Below are positions 1-11,323 of a DNA stretch of 64,000 bases, piece by piece. The position numbers and the translations under genes are program-made. The notes beneath the pieces are model-generated. The model was not told the DNA's origin, did no database searches, and worked only from the letters and a program-made list of their open reading frames with translations. Positions within the stretch are counted from its first letter, which is position 1, and every line of letters begins with the position of its first letter. The DNA comes from Whalleya microplaca (taxonomy: Eukaryota; Ascomycota; Sordariomycetes; Xylariales; Xylariaceae). The DNA lies in assembly GCA_022497155.1 (NCBI GenBank), contig MU385778.1:1-64000 (forward strand), read 5' to 3'.

Positions 1-95
1 GTATGTATGTATGTATGTATGTATGTATGTATGTATGTATGTATGTATGTATGTATGTATGTATGTATGTATGTATGTATGTATGTATGTATGTA
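1..95. repeat. (GTAT)n microsatellite at the window edge
   Basis: About 23 uninterrupted copies of the tetranucleotide GTAT run from the first base to about position 95. The tract may continue outside the window. The same repeat in the opposite orientation lies near 63.42 kb. It is not a telomere repeat, because no TTAGGG is present. Confidence 0.95.
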
Positions 96-3000
96 CATTT
101 GGATCTTGTTAATGGGTTCAAGCAAGTTGCTGCTCAAACCTCAAACGCATGAATGCATGACACATACCTAGTCGATCCAGTGATCTCTTACCCACAGTCA
201 GCCCTGTTCACTCGCTTCCATGTTTGGATAAGTCATCAACAGCTTATTGTCAACTCTAATCCAGGCGAAGTACTCGTAATTCACAGTTGCTGATGCCGTG
301 TCAATCATGCAAACAGCATTTTTCTAATCTCCGCTTACTACAGTATGATGACAGGCTGCATCGAAATCAACTACACGGGCACGACTCATTCTAACAGACA
401 GAGTTTTCCGGGGAGTACATACATGTCACTTTGCCGCCGTGACTTGACTCTCAAGCGCGGCGAGGAATTTTCATTGACCCACTCGAGTGAAGCCATCGTG
501 AAAATTTCAGGACGTACAGCGCCGCCCTGAATCCACTACCACATAATAGAGCCACCGGCTCCCGAGAAATAGTGGGCTGTGTTACTTGATCGTTACCCTA
601 TGAGATCCACCAAAGTGTGTCTTTTTAAGTTGTAAGTCAGGTTCCTACCAGATCAAGGTTGGCAGACTGACAGGAACTTGTATGGACTAGACCAAAGATC
701 TCTGTACGTATACATACGTACATTGCACGTACGTATGAGACATGGAAATCATCGGGAAGTGGATTGTGGCACAGGATGAGTTTGTGAGTCTAGATGTTTG
801 CCAATTGGCACGTGTATGTCTGACGGGTTCAGAATTTGAAAGCAATCGTGATCTGCCAAGGCAGCCAGGCGAAAAGTCTATAATTAAAGTGGATTTGCTG
901 AGGTCCTTGATGGGGATTCTTACGCAGTACAGATCTGTATGGCAAACGTGAAAACCATTTTCCCATATTACCTAAGTGCTGTGGGGTATACTACCAGGTA
1001 CGGTCCAGTCCGAGTCAGCCTGGCTGTGGTACCTGACGAATTATCAAGAAATTTTCACCTTTTTTTTCTCCCTTGGTTTTTATCCGGTCCTTACGGTTTA
1101 CTACCCACCCTCGTTCACCTTCACAACTCCGAGGACCTTGTCTCGGTGACAATACTTTTCAGGTCCACCGTAATCCGCAGTTGACCGTGACTCCACCTGA
1201 AAAAATTCTAGAAGTCAGCATGATCGATTCGGTCATAGATTTTTCCTCCATCCCTCCCTTTTCTTCGAACTTGTACAATGTATCTTTTCGCCTAGCGGCC
1301 TACGAACTTATTCTTAGAAAGGTAACGGAGCCTACATGTACGGAGTAGCATCATACTTATTGCAGTCGCAAGTGTGGTGCGTCACTCTCCAAGATTGAGA
1401 TTCGAGAAGGCCTGTATGGGGTCTGATATGCACATTTCGAGCTGAGAGGGCGTTCCAGCTCGCCCGCCTTATCACCAACCCACTTCTTCAGATCCCAAGC
1501 GCATTGCGAGTCACGGTACATAGAACCGCGCTTAACGCCAGTCTTCACCCATGAACATGAAGTTAAGTATCAAGAAGGCACCGTTAAGGCTACAGCCCAG
1601 GCTAGCCTTCTCAACATCCAAGGCGATTTCATTGCTGTCTGCGGTGAATATCCCGTACGTGTTTTTCACTGGGCATGAGGTACAGGTTTGAGCCAACACT
1701 AATGCAGTATCCATGGTCATTGCGAATCTTCATAGTGACTCCATTGCCTGGAATGATTACGCCTTAGCTTACTTCGTGACCCGCGCGGTCCGCTCCTTCG
1801 ATCGCGTAATTATGTACGCAAATTTCGTCCAGACAAGCCTGTACATCTCTTCTAGGTAATACTTTTTGGCTGAATGTTGAAAACTTTGAGTGTTTATCTG
1901 AGGATCAGTAGAGCCACAACGGCAGTAGTCCTGTGGTGTATGATGAATAATTTCAACAGGAACTATACCGAGATATTGCGATCAGTTGAGTGTCTCGATG
2001 CTGATTCGGTCGGAGGACAATATTGAAAAAATCCTTAGGCCGGCGATCCTCTTATATCCATTCTAGCTGCGATCTTACTCTAATATATTACATATAGAGG
2101 TGGTTGTGTTGCCAATTCGTACGGGATACCATGCAAAGCGGGAAAGCGGCGCCCCAGAGTCTATGGCTCAGAGTCTTAGGTAATATTGACAACTGAGATG
2201 CGCGATCTAGTTAAATGGGGCTCTCCGCGAGGCTCGCCTGATACCTGGGCTGAACAATTTCTACGTAGGTTCACCGTAAGGGGTTTAAGGCTCCCTGCTC
2301 AGCTAATCGCCGCACACAACATAGCTACGATATATCTGAGAAAACGGGCAACGAGATGTCGGTTGCCCTGTAATCTATCATTCAGTCAACGAGTATCTTC
2401 ATTTGCCGCCAGGCGTTTGACGTCCGGCCTCGTCCAACATCTATCACGGAAACTATAAGATGACGACAAAACCTCAAGGACGAAGGTGGGAGGTGGTTCT
2501 CCAATCCTTCATCGATATAAGCTCACGCCATTTGGCATATTATCTTTATACTTGTTACCATACATTACGTATTGTCTTAATAATTGTGACCTAGATATTA
2601 AGCTTGGTAATAATAGGATGTTGAGGGAACCAGAAAGTCTATCTATTAGGATGGAACGGACCATTCGAAGATAACCCCTCCTAAGCTTCCTTTCTCCAGC
2701 TTTCCCCGCTCTGCCAGAAGCTTCCCCAATCTCCTTACCTCCAAGAATTCAGCACATTTATCTACCATGTAGCTAAAAGGACCTGGTCATTCTCCCCGGG
2801 CCCTGCCACGGACTAGTCTCATACTGACGGACCCGAAACTCCGCGTGGGACACCCAAAATGGTAATCCCATGCGCCATTGGAGATCAAGTCGACCATGAT
2901 GCCCTCTTCAACTGGATAGTCATGATGGCCAGGTGCTTATAGATCTGAAAGGCAAACGCGGATACTACCCCCTAGCGGCGCACATAGTTCAATAAGGTTC

Positions 3001-6000
3001 CTGGATAGATTAGGCCGACATTAGGTCTTGTGCGCTACTTGTAAGTATGCATTATACGATTTCTAAGGTAGACAGTACCAAGTTACCAACAAGACTATGG
3101 ATTGTTTCAGCCTCTAGCTTATTACCTATGGTAATGAGCTTTAAGCGAATTGGAAACTATCAAGTGTTCTCCCATGCTAACACAAATCAGGCATTTACTA
3201 GGCATGAGATGCATCTGACCCACTCCATAGCGCGCTGCTTTCAATGGTGATTTTTCTACTACAATTCAATTCCGTCAATAGTCAGCCAGAGAACTTAGTG
3301 CTTCATGACACTCAGCTAGAAACATGTGTAATTGTCCTGCCACAGCTTGGGCAATTCCTTGTGAGCATCTACGGATAATTCTACCTAGACTCAGCTCATG
3401 ATTTTGTGGTACTCGGGATCCTGGTTACCAACTTGTTGATCTTGCTCTAGACATGATAGTGTAACATTCGTTTATCTAAGCATATCCTCCCATAGGTGAT
3501 TCTGTCTCTAATCCCTATAAAAGCGACTGATTATCGTGTATATGTAGGTAATTGAATGACACTTCAGCTGTAAATTCACGTGTCAAAAGAAGTTCGTGAT
3601 TGGTTTGCGCCAAGGCACGTGTCAACGCGAACCAGAACTCTAGATTGGCGTTTCTGTTACGCAACGATTATCTTATGGATATCCCTTTTCCAAGCATGCC
3701 AGTTATAATCAGTTGGTAGCGAGGCATGGCATCGGAACTAAGCGAATCATTTCAGCCTCTTGTTTCCCAGATTTCCTTGAAGCATTGGCCATAACGAATG
3801 TGATATAATCCTATCCAAAGTTTATATTGCTAGGTTGTTAGCTAATGTACGGATTGATTATCGTGCTGTAGCATCGCGAGAAACCCCGGCTCCCTCCCCC
3901 GCCCTCCGATAATGGAGCGGACTTTTGACTCCTGAGTGGAGCTCTGACTTACACAGCATTTGGCACCGCCCGCTCGTACCACCCAAATCTGGACTGAGCA
4001 TCGTCAACCGGTCATGCCATCGGCCAGGAAACTCGTTTCATCTGGGCCGATCCGTATCGCCCCGGAACGCCAGCCGTCGTTGTTATAGCAGCATCGGGGT
4101 AGCCCGACACACGGAATAACATCCCGTAGGCTACAGTTTTACTCACGGAAGTCGCATTACTTTCCAACTGCTCAAAATGCCGTTTTCAGTTTAAGCTAAG
4201 GGGCTCTAAGACTCCCTACCTAGTATCCGAGGCGGTTCTAGCCGGGGCCGCATCTCAATTAAGGTGAGCGGCTGAGCTCGGGACGTAGGACTAGCGTTAA
4301 GGTTTCGGTAAAGCCTCGCGCGGCAATTCTAATTAGATAATGGGCATTTGTTTAGCCGGTGGTGAATGTCGGATAGTCTTGTGATACCATCTCTTATTCC
4401 GCCAGGCTACTCGTAATAAACAGGGTGCACTATGGACTCATTGTACGTCAGGTCGCAGCTCTAATTATGACAACATTGTTAGGACATTTGCCATATACTT
4501 GCGCCTTGAGAATCCGCTAGCGTATCTCTGAAATTATATTAAGATAGATTCATTCCAATCAATGGCCACAAAGCAACGAGGCTTTGCACATTGCCATAGT
4601 ACCACGGCCCCGAGATTGTGTACCACTCACTACTCGCTCATCGCACGATGGATGTGACAATGTACATTATTTATATACATGCTTTATAATGACAGCTCTG
4701 TGGTCTGAGATAGTAGAGGTTGCGCATAAGCACTTGGCATGTTTCCTTAGATGGTCTGGTAGTGACAATAGTGTACGCTTTGAATCTGTTTTACCATAAC
4801 GATCTTTTAGAGATTGAAACTACCTTGCCTCTATACGCATATAGATTACACATACGTTAAGCATGAATTTATCAGTTTGTTGAATACATCTGTGATAGTG
4901 AAACTACTAATAATATCGTGCCCCCAAAAAATACGTTTGCAAATATCTTGTTTGATGCTCAACCTATATCACATCGGTAGGTTTCAACAACAACATGATA
5001 GTACTAGGATCTTATAAAATTACAGATTGATCATAGCTTCCCGATTGTTCTATGATATCTCCTCGAGGATATGGCTGTCGGTCAGAGCTCTCAGCTCCCA
5101 AGTCCGAGCCCCATCACCGCACTATGCTTCTCCAGATAGTTCTGCAGAATAAGTATCTCTCCCATGGCCTAAAATGAACTCGGAACAGTTTGTATATTGT
5201 CGCTGTCTTTTTGAGATCGAGCTACGCGGTGTCCTAGCTAGAACGTTTCGCCTCGAGAGTCGAAGCACATGAGCCAAAGGGCCGTTTGCTGAGAAACATA
5301 AGTCTCGATCTTCTTCGCCTACCGCCGACATATTACTTGCCTTTTTCATTGTATGTTGCGATATCTGACGTTTGATACCTGGGACTTGCGAATCTGCGAT
5401 ATGGAAGGTAGGAGACAACTTCATCTGTCGACGAGGTTGAGGAAATAGTGTCTAAAGTCCCTGCTCATATCTCCAAAGATTCAGCACGACTGCATTAATG
5501 CGCCTCAGTGTATTCGCTCGTTTGGAAGCCATATCATAGTGTCGATGTTCAATAACTTTAGTCAAGACTTGACCACAATTGTCTATCTTCCAAATACCGA
5601 TGTCAGTTATATTGCATATATGCATTGGGGAATGATTATATACATACGTGGTATGTCATCAGGTGTCTGTGCAATTCCTAGTGGTTTAGGATGGTTCAGC
5701 AGAGTCTGGACAGCCATGGGGCTGAGACAAAGTCGTGAACCGCACACTGTACTTGGGGGTTCGACCTTTATAGAGATGACTTCTCGCCGGTTAGAAAATT
5801 GACCCAAGAAGCAGGGGAATGATCAATCTAGTAGATAGAAGTGTGGCATGAGCAGGTGCTAGTACCCGGCAGCATAGACTTATCAAGCAGATCGAGAATC
5901 GTGACTGAAAAGATACTAGAGATCTATTCACAGCAACTTATGAACTTTTCACAAGGAGATATATTACGAACTCATGGGACTTCTTCGAAGCCATATTTAG

Positions 6001-7443
6001 CGTATTAAAGCTTCAGGTGACTAAGGCAATGCTGAGTGACGGTGGACAGAAGGCAATGGTACAAGTTGCTGGAAGATGTATGAAGGAAGGGTATATGCCC
6101 CCTTTCTATTATCCTAGCTTCGGCTTAAGTTGGAATACAGTAGGCTAAGATATAAATATATAGACACCTCGATTCTCTGAGGCTTTGCTCTAGAGGACGG
6201 GGAAGCTTAATCTAAGATCTCAGACGTCAAGTTTCGTCTTACAAATGTGACTAGCAAAGTCGAAAGCCTTAGGGTCATACAACACGGGCCAACTGGTCAA
6301 GACGGTGTTCTGAAGAGTCCCTCATAGTTATTCCAAGACCAACCCTCGATTTTTTGTTACAACCACCCATTCCTGAATATCCCCGCAACCAGCTACCACG
6401 TGACTTGTGGTCGCCAAGTCCTAGTTACTAGGAGGCTATTCAGATATAAAAGACTCCAGTTCGCCGTCCCTTAGATAGTCTCTCTTTTAGCTAGCCAGCG
6501 ATCAATCTAAGTATTCACCTTCTACGCCTTCTGTTATATCAAATCAAGACCTGTGGTAACGGCTTCGTTACATTTTTCAGGGCTAAGTGCAGAAGAATTG
6601 GTCACGCCGCTTGGTATATATATAGATAGGAACACTACAGTGATATCTAAATTTCTCTTCAGGCGACAATATATAGCATCGTCATGGATAACTAAGAATG
6701 CTATTTATGACATGGTCTCCGATGATTCAAACGACACTATAAACTAGACAACTGGGAACATTGTCCTTATAGACATCTGCCTGCCGGATGTGGACATAAC
6801 AAGAGGCCCCTTTCTCCAGTAGCGTTTACGGAATATCGGCGAGCTAGGATGTTTCTTTTGACTCTGGGGTGGTTGCTGGGGTGGCCTGGCCTGACTGCCA
6901 CAGGACTCTCCTCCGTAAAGCTTTTCTGCAGCCTGCGTCAAGTGCGCTTGACACCAAGGTATATTGTAGGTAGCTTTTCTGATGAATACCAACTTTTAGT
7001 TCACTGGATTCGAAGAAGTAGAGATCGGCTCAGAAAACCAGCCCTTGCCACAGTTAAATTGCTTATAATATGACCGAAACATGAAGTCAGAAAGATATCA
7101 GATGTTAATAGAGAACGGATTCCAGTTAGCGAAACCCATGTTTAAGGAACGCTCTTTTGACAAAATTGAATCAAAAACTGAATCATGTAGATATAGTAAG
7201 AACCGGGGACTTAGCTAAACAACTCCAATACTCTTTCTGTGGTTTCTTATACTGTAAGGGATATAGGGGGTGGTGCATCATGGGCGACTGATACAAGGAC
7301 GGAGCAAACACTTCTAAGCAAGCCATACTACAGCCTTTCGAAGTCCGATTTGATAATAGCTCGCCAAAATAGAATGGACCATCATGATATCTTAGTAGGC
7401 TATGTAAAAGAATGAAGATGATTTGATTGACACTAAACTAATA
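96..7443. other. Gene-free AT-rich stretch
   Basis: I see no convincing gene. All open frames are below about 100 codons, most begin at non-ATG codons, and none shows a recognisable domain, biased third-position GC or matching splice sites. A locally GC-richer patch at about 3,880-4,120 also has no supported frame. The stretch ends at the target-site TA of the MITE at 7,446. Confidence 0.6.
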
Positions 7444-7445
7444 TA

Positions 7446-7774
7446 CTTGCTATGGCTAATTCGCCTCGACACGCCCCTAGGGCGTTGCGCTTTAATTAGT
7501 AAAGAGCCCATGTAATATAAAAATTTCCGATATATATCCGCTACCACCTTAAATATTAGTAGATAAATATAGATTCGTTAAGCGTATATGTTTTTGTTTT
7601 AAATATGTAACAGTACGTAGCAAGAGTACTTTAACTTATCTAATAAATTATACTAAAAGCCAAGTCACTTTTATACTCCACTGATAAACATCGGAATTTT
7701 TATATTACTAGGGTCTTTTACTAGTTAAAGCGCAACGCCCTAGGGGCGTGTCGAGGCGAATTAGCCATAGCAAG
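7446..7774. mobile_element. MITE with 50-bp perfect terminal inverted repeats, TA target duplication
   Basis: The 329-bp element starts with CTTGCTATGGCTAATTCGCC at 7,446 and ends with its exact reverse complement at 7,774. The first 50 bases of each end are identical. Similarity continues, with small indels, to about 85 bases. The dinucleotide TA flanks both ends (7,444-7,445 and 7,775-7,776), as in the Tc1/mariner superfamily. The interior is AT-rich and has no transposase frame, so it is non-autonomous and would have moved with an enzyme encoded elsewhere. The perfect terminal repeats argue for fairly recent activity, or for preservation by hairpin pairing. A decayed one-ended copy lies at about 51,213. 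Confidence 0.9.
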
Positions 7775-7776
7775 TA

Positions 7777-8268
7777 AGCAATGTTCTTTAGCTAAGCCTT
7801 TCATTAGTTTACACAACATGTTAGATAAGGAAGGCATTTGACAAATGACCTTTTTAATGGTGTCTCTCACCGAACTCAACTTTATAGGACATCAATGTCA
7901 TTGAATGTCACTGGGTATTAATCCTTTTCCTTTGGGATGTAATCCCACACCCCACACTATATGTAGATCCAACACTCGAATCCCACTATCAATACCGAAT
8001 TGAAAGGCATATTCCCCAAAAAGTCGCTAATATATAAATAGCTAAAGAGTGTTAATATTAGAAAATGGCAGCAACACCACATAAAGTGATTTACATGCCA
8101 TCCTGTTTCTCTTGCAGGCGTCTTAAACGTAAGTGATACTAGATTCAACTCCAACTACCATTCTTAGTTAGATATATTCGGGCCACTTTCTCAATCTACT
8201 ATAACCGCGCACACGATCCCTTCCATACACCCGAGGAAGTAGTGGGAAGAAGAACGAAACAACAGATA
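7777..8268. other. Intergenic region upstream of the secreted-protein gene
   Basis: The segment is AT-rich up to about 8,200 and then turns sharply GC-rich at the coding region. No gene is seen. It presumably contains the promoter of the gene starting at 8,269, but I recognise no specific site. Confidence 0.5.
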
Positions 8269-8863
8269 ATGAGCCTACACGAAATCCTCCTCACCCTCCT
8301 CTCGGCCTTAGCCCTCGCCCACGCCGCCTGCTACACCACCGGCGAGAAGTGGCACGACGACAAGGCCTACGCGCTCGGCCTCGCGGACCAGGCCTGCGAC
8401 GGGAGCGGCGGGCGCCTGGCGGGCCGGTACCTGCAGCACGAGGGCGCGCGCGAGGTGTGCCAGAACCGCGCCGGGCGGCGCGTCCGGCTATCGGTCCGGC
8501 GGCTGCCGCCCGAGCTCCCCATGGTCCCGGACTACGGCGACATGATCCTGAAGCCGGATGATTGCGGGAAGATGGTCAAGAAGGAGATCGATGGCTGCGA
8601 GCATGGCGGCAGGTCCGTGCAGTTGGAGAATGTATATGTTTTTCAGTACGTTTTACCTGCCTTTTTGTCTTGTCGTACTTGTCCTTGCTGCTGTTCTGGG
8701 TGTATGCACGTGGATGCGTGGGATGTTATGATGTGGCGATGACTGACTGTGGATTCATTGTAGGGCTGATATAGACGCCGGCAACTGCGATAAGGAACTG
8801 CCACCTAAAAATTTACGGAGGCGGAGGCCTTCGAGCAACCCCCTCCCATTTGACACGAGGTAG
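8269..8863 (+). CDS. Small secreted cysteine-rich protein, possibly Y3-like glycan-binding
   Basis: I place two exons at 8,269-8,645 and 8,764-8,863, joined in phase 2 across a 118-base GTACGT...TAG intron, giving 158 aa. The upstream in-frame GTG at 8,242 is not needed, because the ATG at 8,269 begins a clean signal peptide ending AHA before ACYTTGEKW. The mature part has six cysteines, enough for three disulfides. It also has the spaced pattern C-x-HGG-x-S, then F-x-AD-x-x-AGNC, recalling the widespread fungal small secreted family related to the glycan-binding protein Y3. A basic tail rich in Arg and Pro follows the last cysteine and is unusual for such proteins. Coding DNA is far GC-richer than its surroundings. 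The role is unknown. An apoplastic effector or lectin-like function is inference from size, secretion and cysteines. Confidence 0.72.
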
Positions 8864-9661
8864 TTCACTTGAGTTACGGCATGGAGACGCAAATTACAAT
8901 TGTGGGTGGTGAATAGGGGCGCTATCACGGAGAGGTTACTTCTAATTGTGAAGATATTAGATAATAAACACTACCAAGTAAACTCCTAAAAGGACTGTCT
9001 TCAATTTCCAATATGTAACATAACAACTATCTAATGAGCTGCAGCTCTAATATGCTAGGCACTAAAGGACAGAAGATTGTATTGATTTAGAAACGTCTAG
9101 GAAGTAGAAATCCTATGCAACGGAACTATCCTATATGCCCTCGTCCATAGTGAAGGAAAATGGAAGGTAGCGATGTGGGCTGCTCAGGGGCCCATCAAAT
9201 CCTATGCCATCGATTATAGATGAAGTTATTACTTCTATGCAAGGTCAGCTTTACTGGCTTCCAAAGCCCGGGAATGACTCTAGGGCATACCTAATGTTAT
9301 ATTCACTTATTGGATAAATTTTTAGCTCTTGCCATTTTATCATCAATGTGCGCCGATATGGCCGATCCCGTCTATGGGACCCTATTGCTTTTCGGGCGTT
9401 TACCATCAGGCACCCGGTATGCCTTTTAACAACCCTATCATCAAGCTGTGAAGTGATGGCGCAGCTGGGTCTACGTCTAGCTCTCAAGCCGCTCATCTTA
9501 AAAGGCATGTAACTGTGCCTCCTATGGATGATCGAGCGTTGCCTTCTATCACTCCTCGTACATAGTCATGACCAGTGGCTTTAGACAATAAAATTGCCCG
9601 CTCTTCTAAATAGAAAGAGAGCGACGTTCACTATATTTCCTCGACGTGGTCAGAATAAGGG
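8864..9661. other. Gene-free intergenic stretch
   Basis: The segment lies between the secreted-protein gene and the 3' end of the NDUFAF6-like gene. No supported gene or structured repeat is seen. It presumably carries both 3' untranslated regions. Confidence 0.5.
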
Positions 9662-10818
9662 TCATAATTGCTGCGTCTTTATTGCCCTCCATAATCGCCA
9701 TGGGAGCTTCCAGCTACTCTTAACTGTGAAGGGGTCAAAGTTTTGGGCTTCGAGCCGTGTTAAGTAGTCACCCGTCGGGACACTTTCTAGTAAGACGCTA
9801 AATCCGCGACGAAGGTCTCTCACAGTACCATCGTCACCCGCAGTAGTTTGCGAATAGATATGCTGTTCCTCGCCCTGATGTTCATATTCATGGCCAGGTG
9901 TTTGCCCTGCGCGAAGGTTTTTCAACATTTCTCTCGCGGTGATGAGATGATCATTGGCGCGAGTGGCAACCTTGAAGACAGCATCCTGAAAGCCATCGGC
10001 TTGAGGCCCTTGCCGGTATACATCTTCCTCTTTCAGCCCTGTCTCCGCCATGACATCCAATGGCAGTAATAGAACGGGATTTCTTCCACCTCCGACATCA
10101 GCTCCACCAGGTGACTTTACAGGTGGCGAAGGTGCAGCCAAGAAGGGTATGCCTCGGAGGACAGCAACTATGCCACAGGCCTTCCCAACGTGGCTTGCTA
10201 AATGGTCCATGTGCATAGAGCTGAGAGGCAGGGCAGCTAAGGTCGAATACATCAGAGTCGAGTATGTGTTTTCGGCATATTCCTCCAGCTTCGCCAGACT
10301 CGTAAATGGTCGGTTGTCCATGTATTTCTCGCGAGTGTTAATCAAGCGCAATAACCAAAACCTGATGGGGTTTGGACTGCTATGCGGCGCTATATCTGCG
10401 AGCTCGGAAATGACCTTGGACAGCATGATCATGATGGGCTCCTTGGGCGGTTTGCCGGCGAAGGTGTTGTTGACGGCATCGCGCCAGAACTGCATGCGCA
10501 GCTGGCCTATGATCGGGTTCGATACAAGCTCCGGGAGTCGCACCAGCTCGAGATTGAAAGCTCGAAAGGTGTCGTAAGCATCTCGTCGAGACTGGGGCAG
10601 CAGGTTTCGAATTAGATACGAGTCGTAGTCAGACTGTCTGGGTCAATCAGCGCCAAAAAATTGAATAACTGAGACAGGAAAGCAGGCTACCTCAGCTGCG
10701 AAACGCAGTACTGGCGTGCCTTGTCGACATCAGCATCAGTCACATAGCATCGTGGCGAAGAGTGTGAGAGAGCTGTAGGCCACTGAAGACCTCGGCATGT
10801 TCGAATCGCACGATACAT
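9662..10818 (-). CDS. NDUFAF6-like mitochondrial complex I assembly factor (squalene/phytoene synthase fold)
   Basis: Two exons, 10,818-10,691 and 10,637-9,662, join in phase 2 across a 53-base intron (GTAGCC...CCAG), giving 367 aa. The splice creates a continuous family signature: ARQYCVSQLRQSDYDSYLI followed by NLELVRLPELVSN and LRMQFWRDAV. Human NDUFAF6 is about 333 aa, so the length fits. The protein has the isoprenoid-synthase helical fold but, as in this family, no clear aspartate-rich metal motifs, which suggests a non-catalytic role in assembling respiratory complex I in mitochondria. The short N-terminus, rich in Arg, Ser and Thr, fits a targeting peptide. The start is the third of three ATGs inside a 13-bp tandem repeat; only this one is in frame. 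The gene is divergent from RAD5, with 505 bases between the start codons. Confidence 0.88.
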
Positions 10819-10848
10819 GGGCACGATACATGGACACGATACATGGGC
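10807..10848. repeat. 13-bp minisatellite, three units, over a start codon
   Basis: The unit CACGATACATGGG (third base from the end varies) is repeated three times. On the minus strand each unit supplies an ATG. Because 13 is not a multiple of 3, the three ATGs lie in three different frames, and only the innermost one at 10,818 opens the NDUFAF6-like frame. Confidence 0.85.
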
Positions 10849-11323
10849 AGACCAAGGCTATGCAGAAAAATGCATGGTGATTGAAGGTAGAGTTGGGTTT
10901 GGATGTGTCCCAATGGCGACAATGGCGACAATGGCAATGGGTACATGTACTGGATTCAGTGCCTTCACAAAAAAATGAATGAAGGTAAGGATGATATCAC
11001 CGAGGCGTGGGCGCAGTGGGCACAAGGGGCATGCGACCAGGGCTGCAGGGGTCGATACGTCAATGCTTTCTCTTCAATTAATAATCAAGAACTTTAAATC
11101 GGAACGCGATCACATGATAGCCCACGCTAAGTACGCAAAGAAGTCGCGTTCTAAGGCGCGTCTCTTGCATCTCTTATATCTCTTATTAAAGTTGTTAGTG
11201 GTCTAAGTCCCAAATCTTGGAAATAAATTTAATTACTCATTCAATTAATTCTACTAAAACAAACTACGGATTACACCTGCTCTTCAATCACGCCCCATCT
11301 GCCTCTATAACTGCGCATTATTC
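10819..11323. promoter_or_regulatory. Shared divergent promoter between the NDUFAF6-like gene and RAD5
   Basis: The 505 bases between the two start codons run outward in both directions, so both promoters must lie here unless untranslated exons exist. The repeat TGGCGACAA occurs in tandem at about 10,911-10,930. The part near RAD5 is AT-rich. I recognise no defined binding site. Confidence 0.5.

Noticed and set aside
345..7073. Many short open frames in the first 7 kb
   Set aside because: They are below 100 codons, often lack ATG, show no domain or coding bias and have no matching introns; their density is that of random AT-rich DNA.
8349..8561. Arg/Pro-rich frame inside the secreted-protein gene
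   Set aside because: It is an off-frame reading of GC-rich coding DNA; the frame with signal peptide, cysteines and a valid intron is the real one.
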